From NCBI GenBank assembly GCA_036346225.1, contig JARFIW010000453.1, positions 2,046,001 to 2,110,000 of the forward strand: 64,000 nucleotides of DNA, read 5' to 3'. The translations under genes were made by a program, and so were the position numbers. Below the pieces are notes generated by a model, which worked only from the letters and a program-made list of their open reading frames with translations, made no database searches and was not told the DNA's origin. Position 1 is the stretch's first letter; each line of letters opens with the position of its first letter. Below are positions 25,306 to 37,666 of this stretch, in pieces. This DNA is from Platerodrilus igneus (Eukaryota; Arthropoda; Insecta; Coleoptera; Lycidae).

Positions 25306-28248
25306 TTGAATTTCCTCACCTGCAATGGTGTTATTACTTTATACATTGTATTACTGACAATGGCTGAAAATTTTACCGATCTATGTACTATACAATTTGA
25401 TACTCCTGATGAGGCTATTAAACGAGAATTATTTTCCATGTTACCATCTGTTCCTTCTCCTGCATCCATTCTTTCACAAGCATTTTCTATTTATAAAAAA
25501 GCATTTTATTGTTGTCACGTTAATACTGGATCACTACTTACAAATATTGATGAATTTAATTACCTATTCGAATTATGTATGTCACACTGTATTGCTGTAT
25601 CTGAAACATGATTGAAGCTTTCTCTTCCTGATGCATTAGTGTACCTACCTGGTTACAGGATAATTCGTAATGATCGATTAGGTAAGCCAGGAGGAGCTGT
25701 AGCTCTGTATATTCGAATTGCTAAATCTACTCCACTATATAATGCAAGACATGAATATATTTTTTGTGAAATTACTATTAATTATAGAAAATTACTATTT
25801 GACGTCATTTACAAATCTCCGCAGGTTAATTCTATAGAAGATATTGAGGAAGCTATTTTCAAGCTTTTACTGCAATATTCAGATATAATTATTACGAGCG
25901 ACTGGAACATTAATCTTCTTAGAGAGACACGGAATGTTCGCCGGTTCCGTGCCATGGTGAATGCCAGTAATTTAAATATTCTCTTGTATCATTCACTATA
26001 GAACACATTATTACTACAAATAAGAATAATACACTACATTCAGGGCAAATATCTGTATTAGAGATTTCAAAACACGACTTAATATTTCTATCGTATTCAG
26101 TTAAAACAAAGCTTTCAACCAAAAACTATTATGTGCAGGAATTTAAAAAATATTTATTTGGAGCTGCTTAATCTAGATGCTGAACGTATGACTTGGCGTG
26201 AGATCGACGAAGTACTCGATGTTGCTACTAAGCTAACCATATTTAATAATTTACTTGCTAAAATCTATGACATGTGACATGGATGCTCCAGTTAAAAAAT
26301 TAGGATAACCAGAGCTAGAGCTCCATGGTTTACTCCTAACATTCAAGATATCAGATGTCTTAGGGCCGTGTCGTTCTATTACAGACAGTTTTAAACTGTT
26401 GAAAAGTTTCATGCTACAAACATTTACGTAATAAAACAAAACAATTTATTAGAAATTCAAAATTACGATTTTTTTTCAACCTGTCCATTATTAATGATCC
26501 ACATAAAATTTGGCAAATTTTAAAACGTTCTAGCATTAGAAAATCTCAGACATGCACCTTTTAATGTGAATTTAGATGTCTTAAATCAACACTTTGTGCT
26601 AGTGCATCCTATAATGGTACACAAAAACAGAATACAATTAACAAGTTATTTTTGAAATTACATTCTGATGGTGCAGAATTCTCATTTACATAAGTATCTG
26701 CTGATGCTGCTCTGGAGGTCATCCAACGTATTAAATCTAATGCAGTAGGTGTCGACAAAATATCTAGTTCTATGTTTAAGTTTATATACTCATCTGCAAT
26801 AGAAACATTTACTTCAATCATCAATACTTCTTTTTAATCCGGTTGCTTTCAAACACTTTGGAAACATGCTATTGTTAGGCCGTTACCAAAAACGTCAAAT
26901 CCATCTGCTCCGTCTAAATATTGCCCTATTTCTATTTTGCCAACGCTATCCAAAGCAACGGAATACATAGCACTGAAACAAATATCAGATTTCTTGAAAA
27001 CAAATAATTTATTTGATGTGTATCAATCAGGGTTTTGTGCAACACATACCACCTTTACAGTTTTATTGCAAGTTCTTGATGATTCGCGTCAAGCCATGGA
27101 CACTCAACAATTGGCCGTTCTTATACTTTTAGATTTTAGTTCAGCTTTTAACAATGTTGATTTTGATATTTTTTTAAGTAAGCTTAAGTATTTGAATAAC
27201 TTTTCTAAAGAGGCACTAGACTGGATTAAATCTTACCTAGCAAATCGCAAGCAGCAAGTAGTCGATGAATCCAGACGATTCTCAGCTACAACTACTTTAG
27301 TTGCATGAGTTCCCCAGGGAAGTGTACTGGGTCCACTTCTCTTTAGTCTGTATATACAGGAGCTAGCTTGAAGTTTTGTCGATATCATTGTTATGCTAAC
27401 GATTTGCAAATTTATTATCATTTTATACCCACTGACGTAATTCAAGCATTCACTGATGTAAATGCAGACCTGGCGAAAATTCATCAGTAGAGTAACAATA
27501 ACCTCCTCTCGATTAATCCTGATAAATGTCAAGCTATCGTTATAGGCACTCAAAATATGCTGAGCAAAAATTCTTATACCAAGTTACCTTCGTTATTTGC
27601 AGGAATATCTGTTATACTATTTTCTTCTACAGTCAAAAATTTAGACATACTAATAGACTCTACTTTATCATGGAAACAACAAGTTTCAAGCATTTGCAGA
27701 AAAACAAAATTTGCTTCATTCTCTTAAATGACTCAAGGGGTTCAACGTCTAAAGGGGTTCGTATATGTGAAACTTAAACTAACATTAGTTCAGTCTTTAA
27801 TCTTCCCGCATTTTGACTATTGTGATTCAATATATACAAACTTATTGACTACACTTCAAAAATGCTTACAGCGAGCACAAAACTACTGCAACCATTGTAT
27901 TTATAATTTGAAATATTCAGATAGGGTATCGCCTTATTATATACACCTAGAATGGCTTAAGTTAGATAGGAGGCGTAAGTTAATGGTTAGTATGCATAAG
28001 TCTTTAAATTATTAAAGAACCGGTCTCCATACTATTTGGCTTCTAATTTCCTACCTCTATCGAACCGCCAATATAATACAAGGCACATTGATTTATTATC
28101 GATACCTATGCATCATACTCAAACATTCCACTCATCCTTCGTTGTTGCAAGTACACTTCTTTGGAATTCTATACCCCTGAACTTCAGAAAAGCACCTTCA
28201 ATTTCTAGGTTTCGTAAACTTTATCAGGAGTATCTACTAAAATCTTAA
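25306..28248 (+). pseudogene. LINE ORF2: endonuclease and reverse transcriptase, decayed
   Basis: The apurinic-endonuclease-type N-terminus shows LFELCMSHCIAVSET, then TGA where Trp is expected (25,609), then LPGYRIIRNDRLGKPGGAVALYIR and later a degraded GDWN box (TSDWNINLL). After several frame changes, RT domains follow. These are LLDFSSAFNNVDFDI (~27,127-27,170), VPQGSVLGPLLFSLYI (~27,310-27,360, with a TGA just before) and the catalytic box as YAND at 27,392-27,403 instead of YADD. The C-terminal half includes FPHFDYCDSIY (~27,805) and LLWNSIPLNFRKAPS (28,160-28,200). Endonuclease and RT carry out target-primed reverse transcription. This copy cannot. Confidence 0.85.
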
Positions 28249-28605
28249 ATAACAAAATACCAACAAACATCACGCAAGTAGGGTAATTCTGTGATTTTCC
28301 ATTTTCAACCCAACGAACTGACAAGTGTGGGTGGGTGTAGGTGTGAGTGTGCATGCACATGTGGACGAGTGTGGACATGTATGTGATGTTTATATTTTTT
28401 TTCTTTTAAGTTTATTGTTTATTTTCATTTTTTATCTTTTTTATCTTTTGGTATTTTCGTTTTATGTTAATGTATAATATTGTTTTTTTTTTAAATTTTA
28501 TTTAATCTAGGTTGCAAGTTAGGTGTAGGAAATGGCCTTATGGCCCTAGTCTCACTTGCATGACCTAGAAACAATAAAGTCAAAATAAATAAATAAATAA
28601 AAATA

Positions 28606-29300
28606 AATTTACTAACGATACCTCTTATAATTAAAGTTTGCGTTTTACTTAATATGCACATTTTTCATTTTAAAACTTTCAAACGTCTTTTCTAATAATT
28701 TTATCCTTAAATAAATAACTAATTTCATTGATCTACAAACCTATTATAATTATATTTAAAAGTTCTATGTACATATTTTTCAATTATCAACCAAAATACA
28801 ATAAAAAAGCTTTAGAAAAATACCCACAATTATGTAATTTAAGGGTTTCTAGATAACTTTACTGATGGACTAATTATTTTCTCGGCACGTTAGGACACTT
28901 CATTCCAGTGATTTATCCAACATAGTTGATGAACGAAACTTCACTCTTCGCCCTTTGACTTTACCATTGATGTGATTCAAATCCACCCAAAATACTCATG
29001 CTTGAACTTCCTGACTAATTCATCGGCCACATGGCCATTACTTGCATTATCCTTAAACCTTATTCTTGTCTGGTCGTTTCTATGTACTAATTTCGTTTTA
29101 ATTTAGTCCTGTTAATCTCCTTCTTTTTGCTTAAAATCCTGTTCGCACACATTAAATGTCTAAAGCTTTCTTAGCGTCAAGTCAATGTCTTCAGATGATG
29201 TGAACAATCATTAACTTTACGACATTTTATGAATTTGTGGTTATTGCGGTATGCTGAACTCCATGTGAATTGAAACATGTATTATTGTGGACAATAATAC
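28606..29300. other. AT-rich spacer
   Basis: Nothing recognised between the LINE tail and the PLE repeat. Confidence 0.5.
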
Positions 29301-29307
29301 CCCTTCT

Positions 29308-29800
29308 TCTTAATTTTCTTTGGGAATTAAACCACTCATAGTTTTTAAAATCAACTTTATTTACGTTTCGATCCATGACCTAGGATCGTTGTCAAAATAA
29401 TAAAAACTTCAAGTTTGACATTTATGACATAAATTGAAGGTGACTTTGATTTATTGATGTTTGAAATATTTGGTTTGAGTACACTAAGCAAAAATTTTTA
29501 AAGTTTAAAAGAATGATTGCCTTCAATTTGTGTTGCGACCTGGGATCGACTTTCTTTAGGTAGCCAATACGTTTAACGTGAAATCAGCTGATTAATTTTT
29601 ATTGGTGAATTTTATATAAATTCAATAACTTGGAATTGGAAAACATTTTTTAACATGTTTCTATTTATACAATCGAGAGGATGGTTATTAAAGAAGTGTG
29701 CGATTGTGTTACCATATGGCTTAAGCAGTTGTTTTTTTATAATTATTTTGAGGGGAAAAAATCATTATGATTTAAGTTACCTCTTTGGTATATTTTAATA
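29308..29800 (-). mobile_element. PLE terminal-repeat fragment, second copy
   Basis: This matches 660-1,190 block by block (for example GCCAATACG, ACATGTTTCTATTTATAC, GGCTTAAGCAG). The hammerhead-like segment at 29,361-29,393 has a better stem II here (CGATCC/GGATCG on the minus strand) followed by GAAACG. The CUGA has become TTGA, so it too is degenerate. No RT sequence is attached, so it is a solo terminal repeat or truncated insertion. Confidence 0.65.
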
Positions 29801-30262
29801 TAATATAATTTTAATATAATAATACCCCTGATTTTTATTGGTAGTTTTTGTAATTGAGTACAAAGAGTGTAAAATCCCTATTGTGCTATAAGTAAGGCCA
29901 AAAAAACTTGCGTGTGACTCATCGTAATACATAGAAAGAAAACAATAATATATGTTACTTATGTCTACTAATTTCACCACTATAAAATAGGATAGTCCTA
30001 GAAAGATACGTCTTCCCAATGTTGTAATGAAGATATAGCAAACGTGTGTCTGATTTTGGTTCATGTAGTTTGTAAATTCATTTGTGCTTTTGAGGGTTAA
30101 GTACCAAACAGTTTGTTTTGGAGATTAGTTAGCTTGGTTTTGTTTTCGTTTACATTCAGCATTTTGTATTGTAGAACAGTTTTTCAAAATAATTGTCATT
30201 TCATATTGACGCTAAAACTGCTTCGTAATAAACATTTAAAATTACAAACACAGTTGGTGATT

Positions 30263-31709
30263 ATGAATGTTTTTAATTACTTCAAAAGGGAGTGTGAAAA
30301 TCAAGGTCTATTTGTTCCATTTGAATCTGTAATGCAGGTAAGAACAAATGCTAGATCAAGTTTAGTAGAATAGAAGGTTTAATTGGGTTGTTTTAGCGTA
30401 CCACTGATGCCTGTGGTATAGGACTCCGAACTCTCACTAGTATTAAGAAGAAGGTATCCGAAGCACATGAAGTAAACCGATCTTCACAATTGTGTAGTAA
30501 GAAATGAAAATGCATCAAATCGAAATCTTGTGATGTAGACGATTTTGTTAAAGATTGCATGAAGAGAAAAATATACGACATGCATTCTACACATAATGAA
30601 GATTAATATTAATTTGGGATATATTTTATAACCTATTTGTATTTTTTAGAACTTCACGTATTGGTAGAAACCCTACAAGAAGAACTTGCTTTGTCTGGAG
30701 TATTTACTTTTATCATACGTAACTTGAGGAGGTTCGTTTAAAAATGATGATGGCAGATGGGGATTATTTGAGTTGGAACATGTTGCTGCTGTACGATTAC
30801 AATTCTTGAGGGATTACGAATTAAACAAACAAAAGGAAATATGTGAACCTGTATTCTTATACGAATTGTGGATTTTCAGTCATGGCTCAGCAAATAAAGG
30901 TTAGCTTGATAACACAAAACAAAGTATTACGAAAAAGCCATTCCGTGAAGGAAAACGGTTAGTTTCTGATTACTTGATTTAAATAGTCTTCTTTATTTTG
31001 TTAATATTTTAGGTTCATCATGCTGCATACAGGAAATAAAGATGGATTTGTTGTGAATGCGCGTCTTTTGTTTTCTACTAAATCACCAAATGCAGAATAT
31101 CATGGTGATATGAACGCTGAACTGTTTACAAAGTGGTTTCAAGAAAATTTAATTCCAAACCTAACTCAACCCAACCTTATTATATTACATAATGCATCTT
31201 GTCATTTAAAATTAATGGAGAAAATGCCAAATACAACCTCTACTAAACAGGAATCAATGAACTACCTGCTGAACCATAAAGTATCTTTTGAAACTAATAT
31301 GTTAAAGAGAGAATTATTGACCTTATTCAGAGAAAACCTAAAACCTAAAGTTTATGAACTAGATGAAATTGTAGCAAAGCATGGTCATAAAGTTTTACGA
31401 TTACCTCTGTATTATTGTCAATTTAATCCAACTGAATTAATATGGACTAAAACCAAAAATTATTATAATAATAATATGGGACGATTTATCAAACACGAAT
31501 GATATGACTTAAATCAATTCAACAAATAGACACTGCATATTTGCAAAAAATGTTTACAACATGCTTACGAATGTATTGAGAAATGGTGGGATATTGAAAA
31601 ACAATATGTTGTTCAACCATTAATCATAAATGGTAGCAATCAAAGCAGTAGTAGTGACAGTGACACTGACTGTAGTGACGATTTAGGAAAAAGTGAATCT
31701 AAACTTTAA
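30263..31709 (+). pseudogene. Intron-containing DDE transposase (IS630/Tc1/mariner superfamily), decayed
   Basis: Exon 1 starts at ATG 30,263 (MNVFNYFKREC) and ends at ATGCAG 30,337. An intron with GTAAGA...TTTTAG spans 30,338-30,396. Exon 2 (RTTDACGIGLRTLTSIKKK) carries the helix-turn-helix region. A second intron (30,602-30,649) has a normal acceptor but AT in place of GT at the donor. Exon 3 runs ELHVLVETLQEEL through GRWGLFELEHV to WIFSHG and REGKR. A third intron, 30,958-31,012 (GTTAGT...TTTTAG), joins in phase to FIMLHTGNKDGFV. The DDE domain shows FLYELWIF where YLDETWIF is usual, LHNASCH where DNASYH is usual, and retains FNPTELIW, so two of three catalytic acids are lost. A frameshift after 31,490 leads to the acidic Ser-rich tail ending at 31,709. 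Confidence 0.85.
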
Positions 31710-32930
31710 AATACTAGGCTACTGATCTAAGAATTATAAAACTTCATTCTGGCAATTATTTATGTAGATATTTATTATATTGTATAGTAGAACATAAGTA
31801 ATAAATATGTTAAAATGTTGATTGAATGTCTAATATTTCAATGCAAAAACCCACTACTGTACTATAATACTGCAGGTTTCAGTATTTGAATCACATGCAA
31901 ATGCAATATATTTTAGCCTCTTGTTGAAATATAGTAAATGTATATAGTTTAGATACTATTTCGAACACTAGATAGTATAATTGTAGAAACTAAGTCTATT
32001 AAAAAGTCAGAGTGTTTCGAACTCTGATCACAAACTTTCCTGGCAAATATTGTTTCAAAAAAAAATAATTATATGATTAAGACTTTATCTTAAACTAAAT
32101 GACAAATACTCAAGTATCACTTACAAACAAAATATTTTAAAAGTAATACTTGCAAAGATTCACAAAGCGCTTATCCAATTCGTAATTAACAATACTAAAT
32201 GTTTTTTGCTTCTATTTTAAATTTACGTCAAATCCTAGTTTACAATATCATCCATTTGCTTAAATCTTCACTTAGAAACATCAGTTTTCAAAGTGCATCT
32301 TAATTTGTAAGTAGCGTTATCGAAGAATTTTTCCTTTTCATTGTATATTACAAATTCAAATAACTGCATTTTAATGCACTTCTATTTTCCCTGTTACACT
32401 GTAATTATTAAATTTTGGTATGTGCACTGCATATTCCAAAACAACATCTGCGAAATTCTTAACACATTGCTTGGTCGACGTGAATTTGTCAATTGATCCC
32501 AATGTCGATTGCTTCTGTTTATATATAAAAATTATCTCTTTTCTAGAATGTACACGAGTGTTTACATGATTCCATTCCAAATACTACACACCTATCTGAC
32601 GCAAGTAATTGGGTATATCACATTAGCGCTCAAATCGCCGCGTTTTATTACCTCGTTAGCATGATTTATGTGCTTAGTAAGGTACGCTGTCCGTCTTTCT
32701 CTAATACCTAAAGTTAATGGTCCACGGTTCCCCTCACTAATACGTAAGGCTATTAGGCGCGTTCTTATCGACATTTTTTATCACATTTTATGGGTTCTTA
32801 ATGTTCCTTAGAATAAACGTTTTGTTTATTAATGAGGTTATACATATTTCTTATTAACCGACTTATTCTCTCGAAAAAATTTTATGATAATTAATAAGTG
32901 AAAATAAATGGCTTTGTACTTACGCTTGAA
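31710..32930. other. AT-rich stretch, no gene supported
   Basis: Two minus-strand ORFs (32,371-32,580 and 32,592-32,774) have slightly more balanced base composition but no recognised domain. The end of the transposon carrying the transposase above should lie in the first few hundred bases, but its inverted repeat was not identified. Confidence 0.35.
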
Positions 32931-32936
32931 ATTGAT

Positions 32937-32998
32937 TGATATATATTGCTGTGATAAGTTGTTGTTTAGGGGTGTATTGAGTAGCAAGAGTCGTATGG
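32937..32998 (+). repeat. Shared repeat terminus, copy A
   Basis: The sequence beginning TATATATTGCTGTGATAAG and running to AAGAGTCGTATGG resembles 50,128-50,185 and 58,088-58,150. It probably marks the same end of a dispersed repeat family. Confidence 0.5.
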
Positions 32999-33035
32999 TA
33001 ACCATAAATTGCAATAGGAATCAGAAAACTGCATT

Positions 33036-33290
33036 TATTTAGCAGAAAATTAAGTAATTCATACATTATGTAAATAGCAAGCATTTAACACCCTGTATAT
33101 AGACCGTAATTAGCTTTAAGCGATGCAAGTAAGCAGACCTTACAACAATAGAACGCGTATTTAGCAGAAAAATAGGTAATTCATACATTATGTAAATAGC
33201 AAGTACTTATCACTGTATATAAACCGTTATTAATTTTAAGTAATGCAAAGTAAGAATATCTTTCAACAAAAGTACGCGTATTCAGAAGAA
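33036..33290 (+). repeat. ~122-bp tandem array with CACCCTGTA core
   Basis: Words such as AGCAGAAAA...AATTCATACATTATGTAA recur at 33,041 and 33,163, with a third start near 33,283, giving a period of about 121-122 bp. The unit contains CACCCTGTATATA / CACTGTATATAAACCG, related in inverted orientation to units at 37.0-37.4 kb. Confidence 0.75.
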
Positions 33291-33476
33291 AGGATAGTAT
33301 ATATAATTAAACACGCCTTGGGAAGTGTTCTAATTAGTTATAAAACAATTACGAAGATAAGAGATAAAATCTAACAAAGCATTGTGCAATTACGCTGAAA
33401 TAATAAACATTTTTGATAAGAAAACGCAGTTTCAAACACGCATAAAACTACATAAACGAAAATAGCATTGAAGTTA

Positions 33477-33479
<3 letters not shown>

Positions 33480-33521
<42 letters not shown>
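33480..33521. repeat. (TA)n microsatellite
   Basis: About 21 TA units. Confidence 0.95.
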
Positions 33522-33526
<5 letters not shown>

Positions 33527-34215
33527 ATATACACCACCCTTCTACTTTCTGTGTGTTTCACCTATATTAAACCCTTTATTTTATACTTTTGTAAAATGTG
33601 CACACCTAATGCACGCCCCTTGTACTTGCACCGTTTGGTTGGTTCTTTTATAAACTATTTAATGTAATGCCTCGACTATTTAAAACTCTTAATCTCAGGT
33701 TATTCAACTGCTTATAGTGGGTTTCCGTTATAAGTAGTTGTGTTAAGTCCAACCAACGTGCACCCTTTTGTTTTACTATTAAAATTGCTACTCTACTTTA
33801 GTATATGCCAAAATTTCTAATTAGATCAAAGTTACTATGTGCCAAATTAAATTACAACCAAATTTTATATGACTAAATTTTGACGTATTATAAAAATGAT
33901 GTTAAACACTCACCTGGTCTATACTCCGTCGATGCCTCGCTGAATCCTGGCACAAAATCCTAATCCCCGTATGCGTCCTTATAATGATGTTCTCAACTTT
34001 TCGTGATGTTTCCAGGTATCTTCTAATTTTTAACTGTTCCCCAATATCTGAAATGATTAACCCAAATTTAGAATTTTGAAAAAAACTAGTGCTATAACTT
34101 CCCTTGTACTAAACTCCACTTCAAATCCTTGTTTCTTCTATAATTCCGTCCGCTTCTCCGTATCTAAATCCCAATCCACTCGTTCCTGTATATTCTTGCT
34201 CGCTGCTCCTGTTGT
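33522..34215. other. Unannotated AT-rich stretch
   Basis: No gene or structured repeat recognised. Confidence 0.4.
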
Positions 34216-34345
34216 CTTTAAACCGCTCTCAAATATCCCTTCAAATCTCTTTATAACCACTCTCGATAACCTTCTAACTTTAAACCACACTCCAATATCC
34301 ACTTCAAATCTGTATAACCACTCCCGATGACCTTCTAACTTTAAC
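34216..34345. repeat. ~61-bp tandem repeat (2+ copies)
   Basis: Two units, each with CAATATCC/CAAATATCC, TTCAAATCT, TATAACCACTC and GACCTTCTAACTTTAA or its variant, start at 34,216 and 34,278. A third, partial copy begins near 34,337. Confidence 0.7.
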
Positions 34346-34484
34346 CACTCTCCAAATCCAATATTTTACCGTCGCACAATCACTACTATTTACTTTATAC
34401 TTTCGCTTATTTCTTTACCACTTTTCAATGAAACTCATTTTAAAACAATTACCTTTATTTTCTTTTTCAAAATATTAGCACAGT

Positions 34485-34566
34485 TCTGAAAACACGTCTA
34501 TTACAAAATTTGTTCGAAAATTAATCTCTGAAAAACACGTCTTTTACAAAATCGGTTCGAAATATT
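34485..34566. repeat. ~42-bp tandem repeat (2 copies)
   Basis: TCTGAAAACACGTCTATTAC and TCTGAAAAACACGTCTTTTAC begin at 34,485 and 34,527. Both continue into a GTTCGAAA word. Confidence 0.7.
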
Positions 34567-35154
34567 CTGCCTTGTTTACTCTCTAAGGCGACCATGTTGA
34601 TTCTCCATTCGCCTACTACATCCTAAAGTTCATCACAAATAGTCAAGTCCGTGTCGCACATACCAAAGTTCATGTCTTTTATACAATTTCATAAACACAC
34701 TAAATTCTAATATATGTCCTAAATCTTTACATTCAACCAATCACATTTTACGATGTTATTATAACTAATAATTTTGGGTTTACAAATATTGTCCAAAAGT
34801 TGATTCTATAGAAAATGAAACCAAAATTACACTTGACCCTGGATGCATGTTGATAGTGAACATTTACAGACGCATCCGGCTTTTGGACGGCAAATGTACT
34901 TTCAAAGGCTTTTTAAAATTCAACTCGGTATAAACCCTTGAGCATTTCACATCTTACTACGCCACTTAGTCATTTAAAAATTTCCTTTTGGCACTGAATT
35001 TCAACTACTATATTTGAATGGTATTTTAGTGTACATAAAATACGGCAAACATACATGTTTAAGTTTATGTGATCGATTATGTGGATTATTTTTTGTTTGG
35101 CATATACTATCTTGTACTAAACAACCCTTATACTTCTTGGTAGCTCCCTTAGAC

Positions 35155-35156
<2 letters not shown>
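34567..35156. other. Unannotated AT-rich stretch
   Basis: No gene or structured repeat recognised. Confidence 0.4.

Positions 35157-35198
<42 letters not shown>
35157..35198. repeat. (TA)n microsatellite followed by TTGCTGTGAT
   Basis: About 21 TA units run directly into TTGCTGTGATT, the same junction word seen at the repeat terminus at 32,937. Confidence 0.9.
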
Positions 35199-35199
<1 letters not shown>

Positions 35200-36212
35200 C
35201 TGTGATTCTCGTTACTACGGTGAAATCTCCTCTGATATTCGATTTCTTACCTGAATATCGCCTCTTGAATCCTTCCGCCTCGGCTGCTCACCTAGTTAAA
35301 ACTTTCTTGTTCATTCATAAAAGAAAACATTCCTACTACAAACATCAACGTTAACTCTATTTACACCAATATTCACAATACATTAAAATTTCAAAATTAA
35401 ATTTCAGCATCATAAAAATTCAAGTTCATATTTGTCATCATTTTAATTTGCATCCGGAATTAGAGTCCTTGTAGGATGCATACTAATTAAGTTAACAATA
35501 TTTGCAGACCTGAGTCTGAATAAAAGGGAGCATCTCCCACCCCTTTACGTTAATTTAACAGGTTAGTCTAATTGAGCTCAAAGACAGACCCACATTTTCA
35601 TCATAATCAAAAACATAAACCTGATAAATACTCCTTTCTACTTATACAAGAAAATTTTACCTTAAAATTAAAATTTTGTTGTTTATACAAATTTACTACT
35701 GTCCATTTTTATCAAACAAATTATAAAGATATTCAACACACACCAAAACATCTAAGATCGAATAAAAATGCATAATTTACCTGAAGGTTAATGCACTCGT
35801 GGCTCCAATGTACATCGTCCTTGCTAATTCCACCATTCCAGCTGGTTTATGTTTACGGCTTCAGATTTTTTACCGCCTTTAAAATTTTTCTACACCACCA
35901 TTCGTCTAAAAAGGTTTCAGGTCTTCTCAGGAACTCATCTAGGTATATCTAAATCTTGCGTTGTGGATCCAATCACATTTACGAATAACATTTGATTACT
36001 AACACCCCCGAAAAATAGCACTGAAATTCATAATTCTTTCACGCTATACCCAAAACTGCCTACTTCTATTTATTTATTTATCGTTATTAATTTGGATAAT
36101 TGGTACAGTAATACCCGCAAATATGACTAGACTTTATTACCTTTATTTTATCTTCTCTAAGTGCACTAATGCATAATAACTGTTATAGTAGCACGTAATC
36201 ACCACGTAATTT
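35199..36212. other. AT-rich stretch without gene
   Basis: Nothing coding recognised. Composition is mildly enriched in ACA/CATC words, and short degenerate repeats are likely but not resolved. Confidence 0.4.
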
Positions 36213-36299
36213 AGTTGAAGTATCGAATAAAATCAAAAAATAAAGAGCAAAACTGCTTGAAGTATCGCATAAAATCAAAAATAAAAGAGAGCGAAACTC
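36213..36299. repeat. ~43-bp tandem repeat (2 copies)
   Basis: TTGAAGTATCGAATAAAATC and TTGAAGTATCGCATAAAATC start about 43 bp apart, each followed by an A-rich stretch and GCAAAACTGC / GCGAAACTCC. Confidence 0.7.
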
Positions 36300-37035
36300 C
36301 TATTAGCACGGGTTTAAATAATGGCTCGCTTGCAAGTCGAATTTGTCCCGCGACGGACGATTTTAAGAAATTCGCATTCTATTTTCCCTTCCGATGTCTC
36401 GGCACAATGATTCTACTGAAATTTGCACTCGCCCGAGTTGACATCTAAGAAATTTACACACGCCTCGCAACACGTCCGAGAACAATTAATTAATTTTACA
36501 TAGAAATTGTTATGTTTCCACCTCTCCTGTTTGCATCTTATTTCAACCTTAACCGCCAATCTAGTCTGTTCGTTCTATCTACAACCTGTGCTCTCGTTTC
36601 ACATTTCCCCTCGTTTAACTACCAATGCATTCCCTCTCGCTTGTCTTTATACCACAAACTCGCTTTCTTACTTGCACTCATATAGCTTAAAGCTTATCAA
36701 CTATCATATACATCGTTATTTCTGCAGGTGTTCCTTGTTCTAATACGCTGAAGGCTTTTGTGACTTCCCCATGTCTTTTATAATTTCTCGATAGCTTTAG
36801 TACTTGGAACGATTAACTTAAATACAAATTGAACCTTTTAACTCTCTATTTTTTTTATAGAAAGCGTCTAGTGAATAATTTAAATTCCTTATTTTTAACG
36901 AAACGAATAAATTTTTATGCTCCATGGTTTTAATAATGCTTATTATCTAATGAAATTCTACATTACTTCCTTCTACACGTTGATTATGATTATATACAAA
37001 CCCTATATTCTAATTGAATGATTTAAATCTACACC
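36300..37035. other. AT-rich stretch with one CpG-richer patch
   Basis: 36,320-36,480 is relatively rich in CG (CCCGCGACGGACG, CGCCCGAGTTG) but I see no splice donor or TATA box. The rest is featureless. Confidence 0.35.
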
Positions 37036-37249
37036 GTAGCCCTTTAATTAAGCGTACTATTTTCCACTGCTTTGATATACATGGTGTTTAACCTTATCTA
37101 AACAATATAAACCCTATGTTTAGAAATAAATGACAAATTTATCCAATATGCCTTTAAATGAAGCGTATTATTACCCACAGCGTCCCTATACACGGTGATT
37201 AATTTATTTGATGCCGTTAATTAATTTTCTACCCTGGTCTAAATTTGAG

Positions 37250-37290
<41 letters not shown>

Positions 37291-37430
37291 CACATTAATG
37301 GCTATATATTTACAATACGCTTTTATTATACAGTGATTATTTACACACACGGAACTGCAATTTTTGCTTGGCAATAAGTATGCTTGTATTATACAGGGTG
37401 TAACCATGTATTTTCGGAAATCTTTTTCTA
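37036..37430 (+). repeat. Degenerate ~110-bp array with TACAGGGTG core, left arm
   Basis: Units resembling AAGCGTAYTATT...CACGGTGATTAA or ATTATACAGTGATTA recur near 37,046, 37,157, 37,310 and 37,372, ending at ATTATACAGGGTGTAACC. A (TA)n tract (37,252-37,285) interrupts it. The mirror-image words CACCCTGTA...AAGCGTAC appear on the other side of the hairpin block at 37,667-37,830, so the two flanks form an imperfect inverted repeat. Confidence 0.6.
37252..37285. repeat. (TA)n microsatellite
   Basis: About 16 TA units within the left arm array. Confidence 0.9.
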
Positions 37431-37445
37431 GTTTTTTATATTTTA

Positions 37446-37666
37446 GTGGGCTTTATTTGTAGAATTTTGGTTTTAATGACCTCATCACGTCAATATATGA
37501 GGTCACGAGATGTCATTGAAACCTAGATTATACAAATAAATCCCACCAAAACATAAAGGGCTTTATTTGTAGAATTTTGGTTTCAATGACCTCTTATCAC
37601 GTCAATATATGAGGTCACGAGAGGTCATTGAAACCTAGATTATACAATTAAATCCCACCAAAACAT
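37446..37666. repeat. Two tandem ~110-bp hairpin units
   Basis: Each unit (starting at GGGCTTTATTTGTAGAATTT, 37,449 and 37,559) is itself an imperfect inverted repeat. GTGGGCTTTATTTGTA pairs with TACAAATAAATCCCAC, and an inner TTTCAATGACCTC pairs with GAGGTCATTGAAA around a CACGTCAATATAT loop. The units are nearly identical to each other. Single-stranded, each would fold as a long hairpin. This is consistent with a MITE that duplicated, or with a foldback core. Confidence 0.85.

Larger units (their letters stand above)
23864..28605 (+). mobile_element. CR1/Jockey-type LINE, nearly full length, decayed
   Basis: ORF1, endonuclease, reverse transcriptase, a C-terminal domain and a simple-sequence 3' tail occur in the right order on one strand over ~4.7 kb. 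The 3' end has a GGCC-TTAT-GGCC stem-loop-like word at ~28,531-28,544, AATAAAG at ~28,572 and a TAAA-repeat tail to ~28,605, as in CR1-group elements. Many frameshifts and stops mark it as inactive. Target-site duplications could not be located because the true 5' end is unclear. Confidence 0.85.

Noticed and set aside
33036..33290. CRISPR-like or centromeric array
   Set aside because: Only two to three copies of a ~122-bp unit with no spacer structure, and the window is clearly eukaryotic. Too short to call a satellite block.
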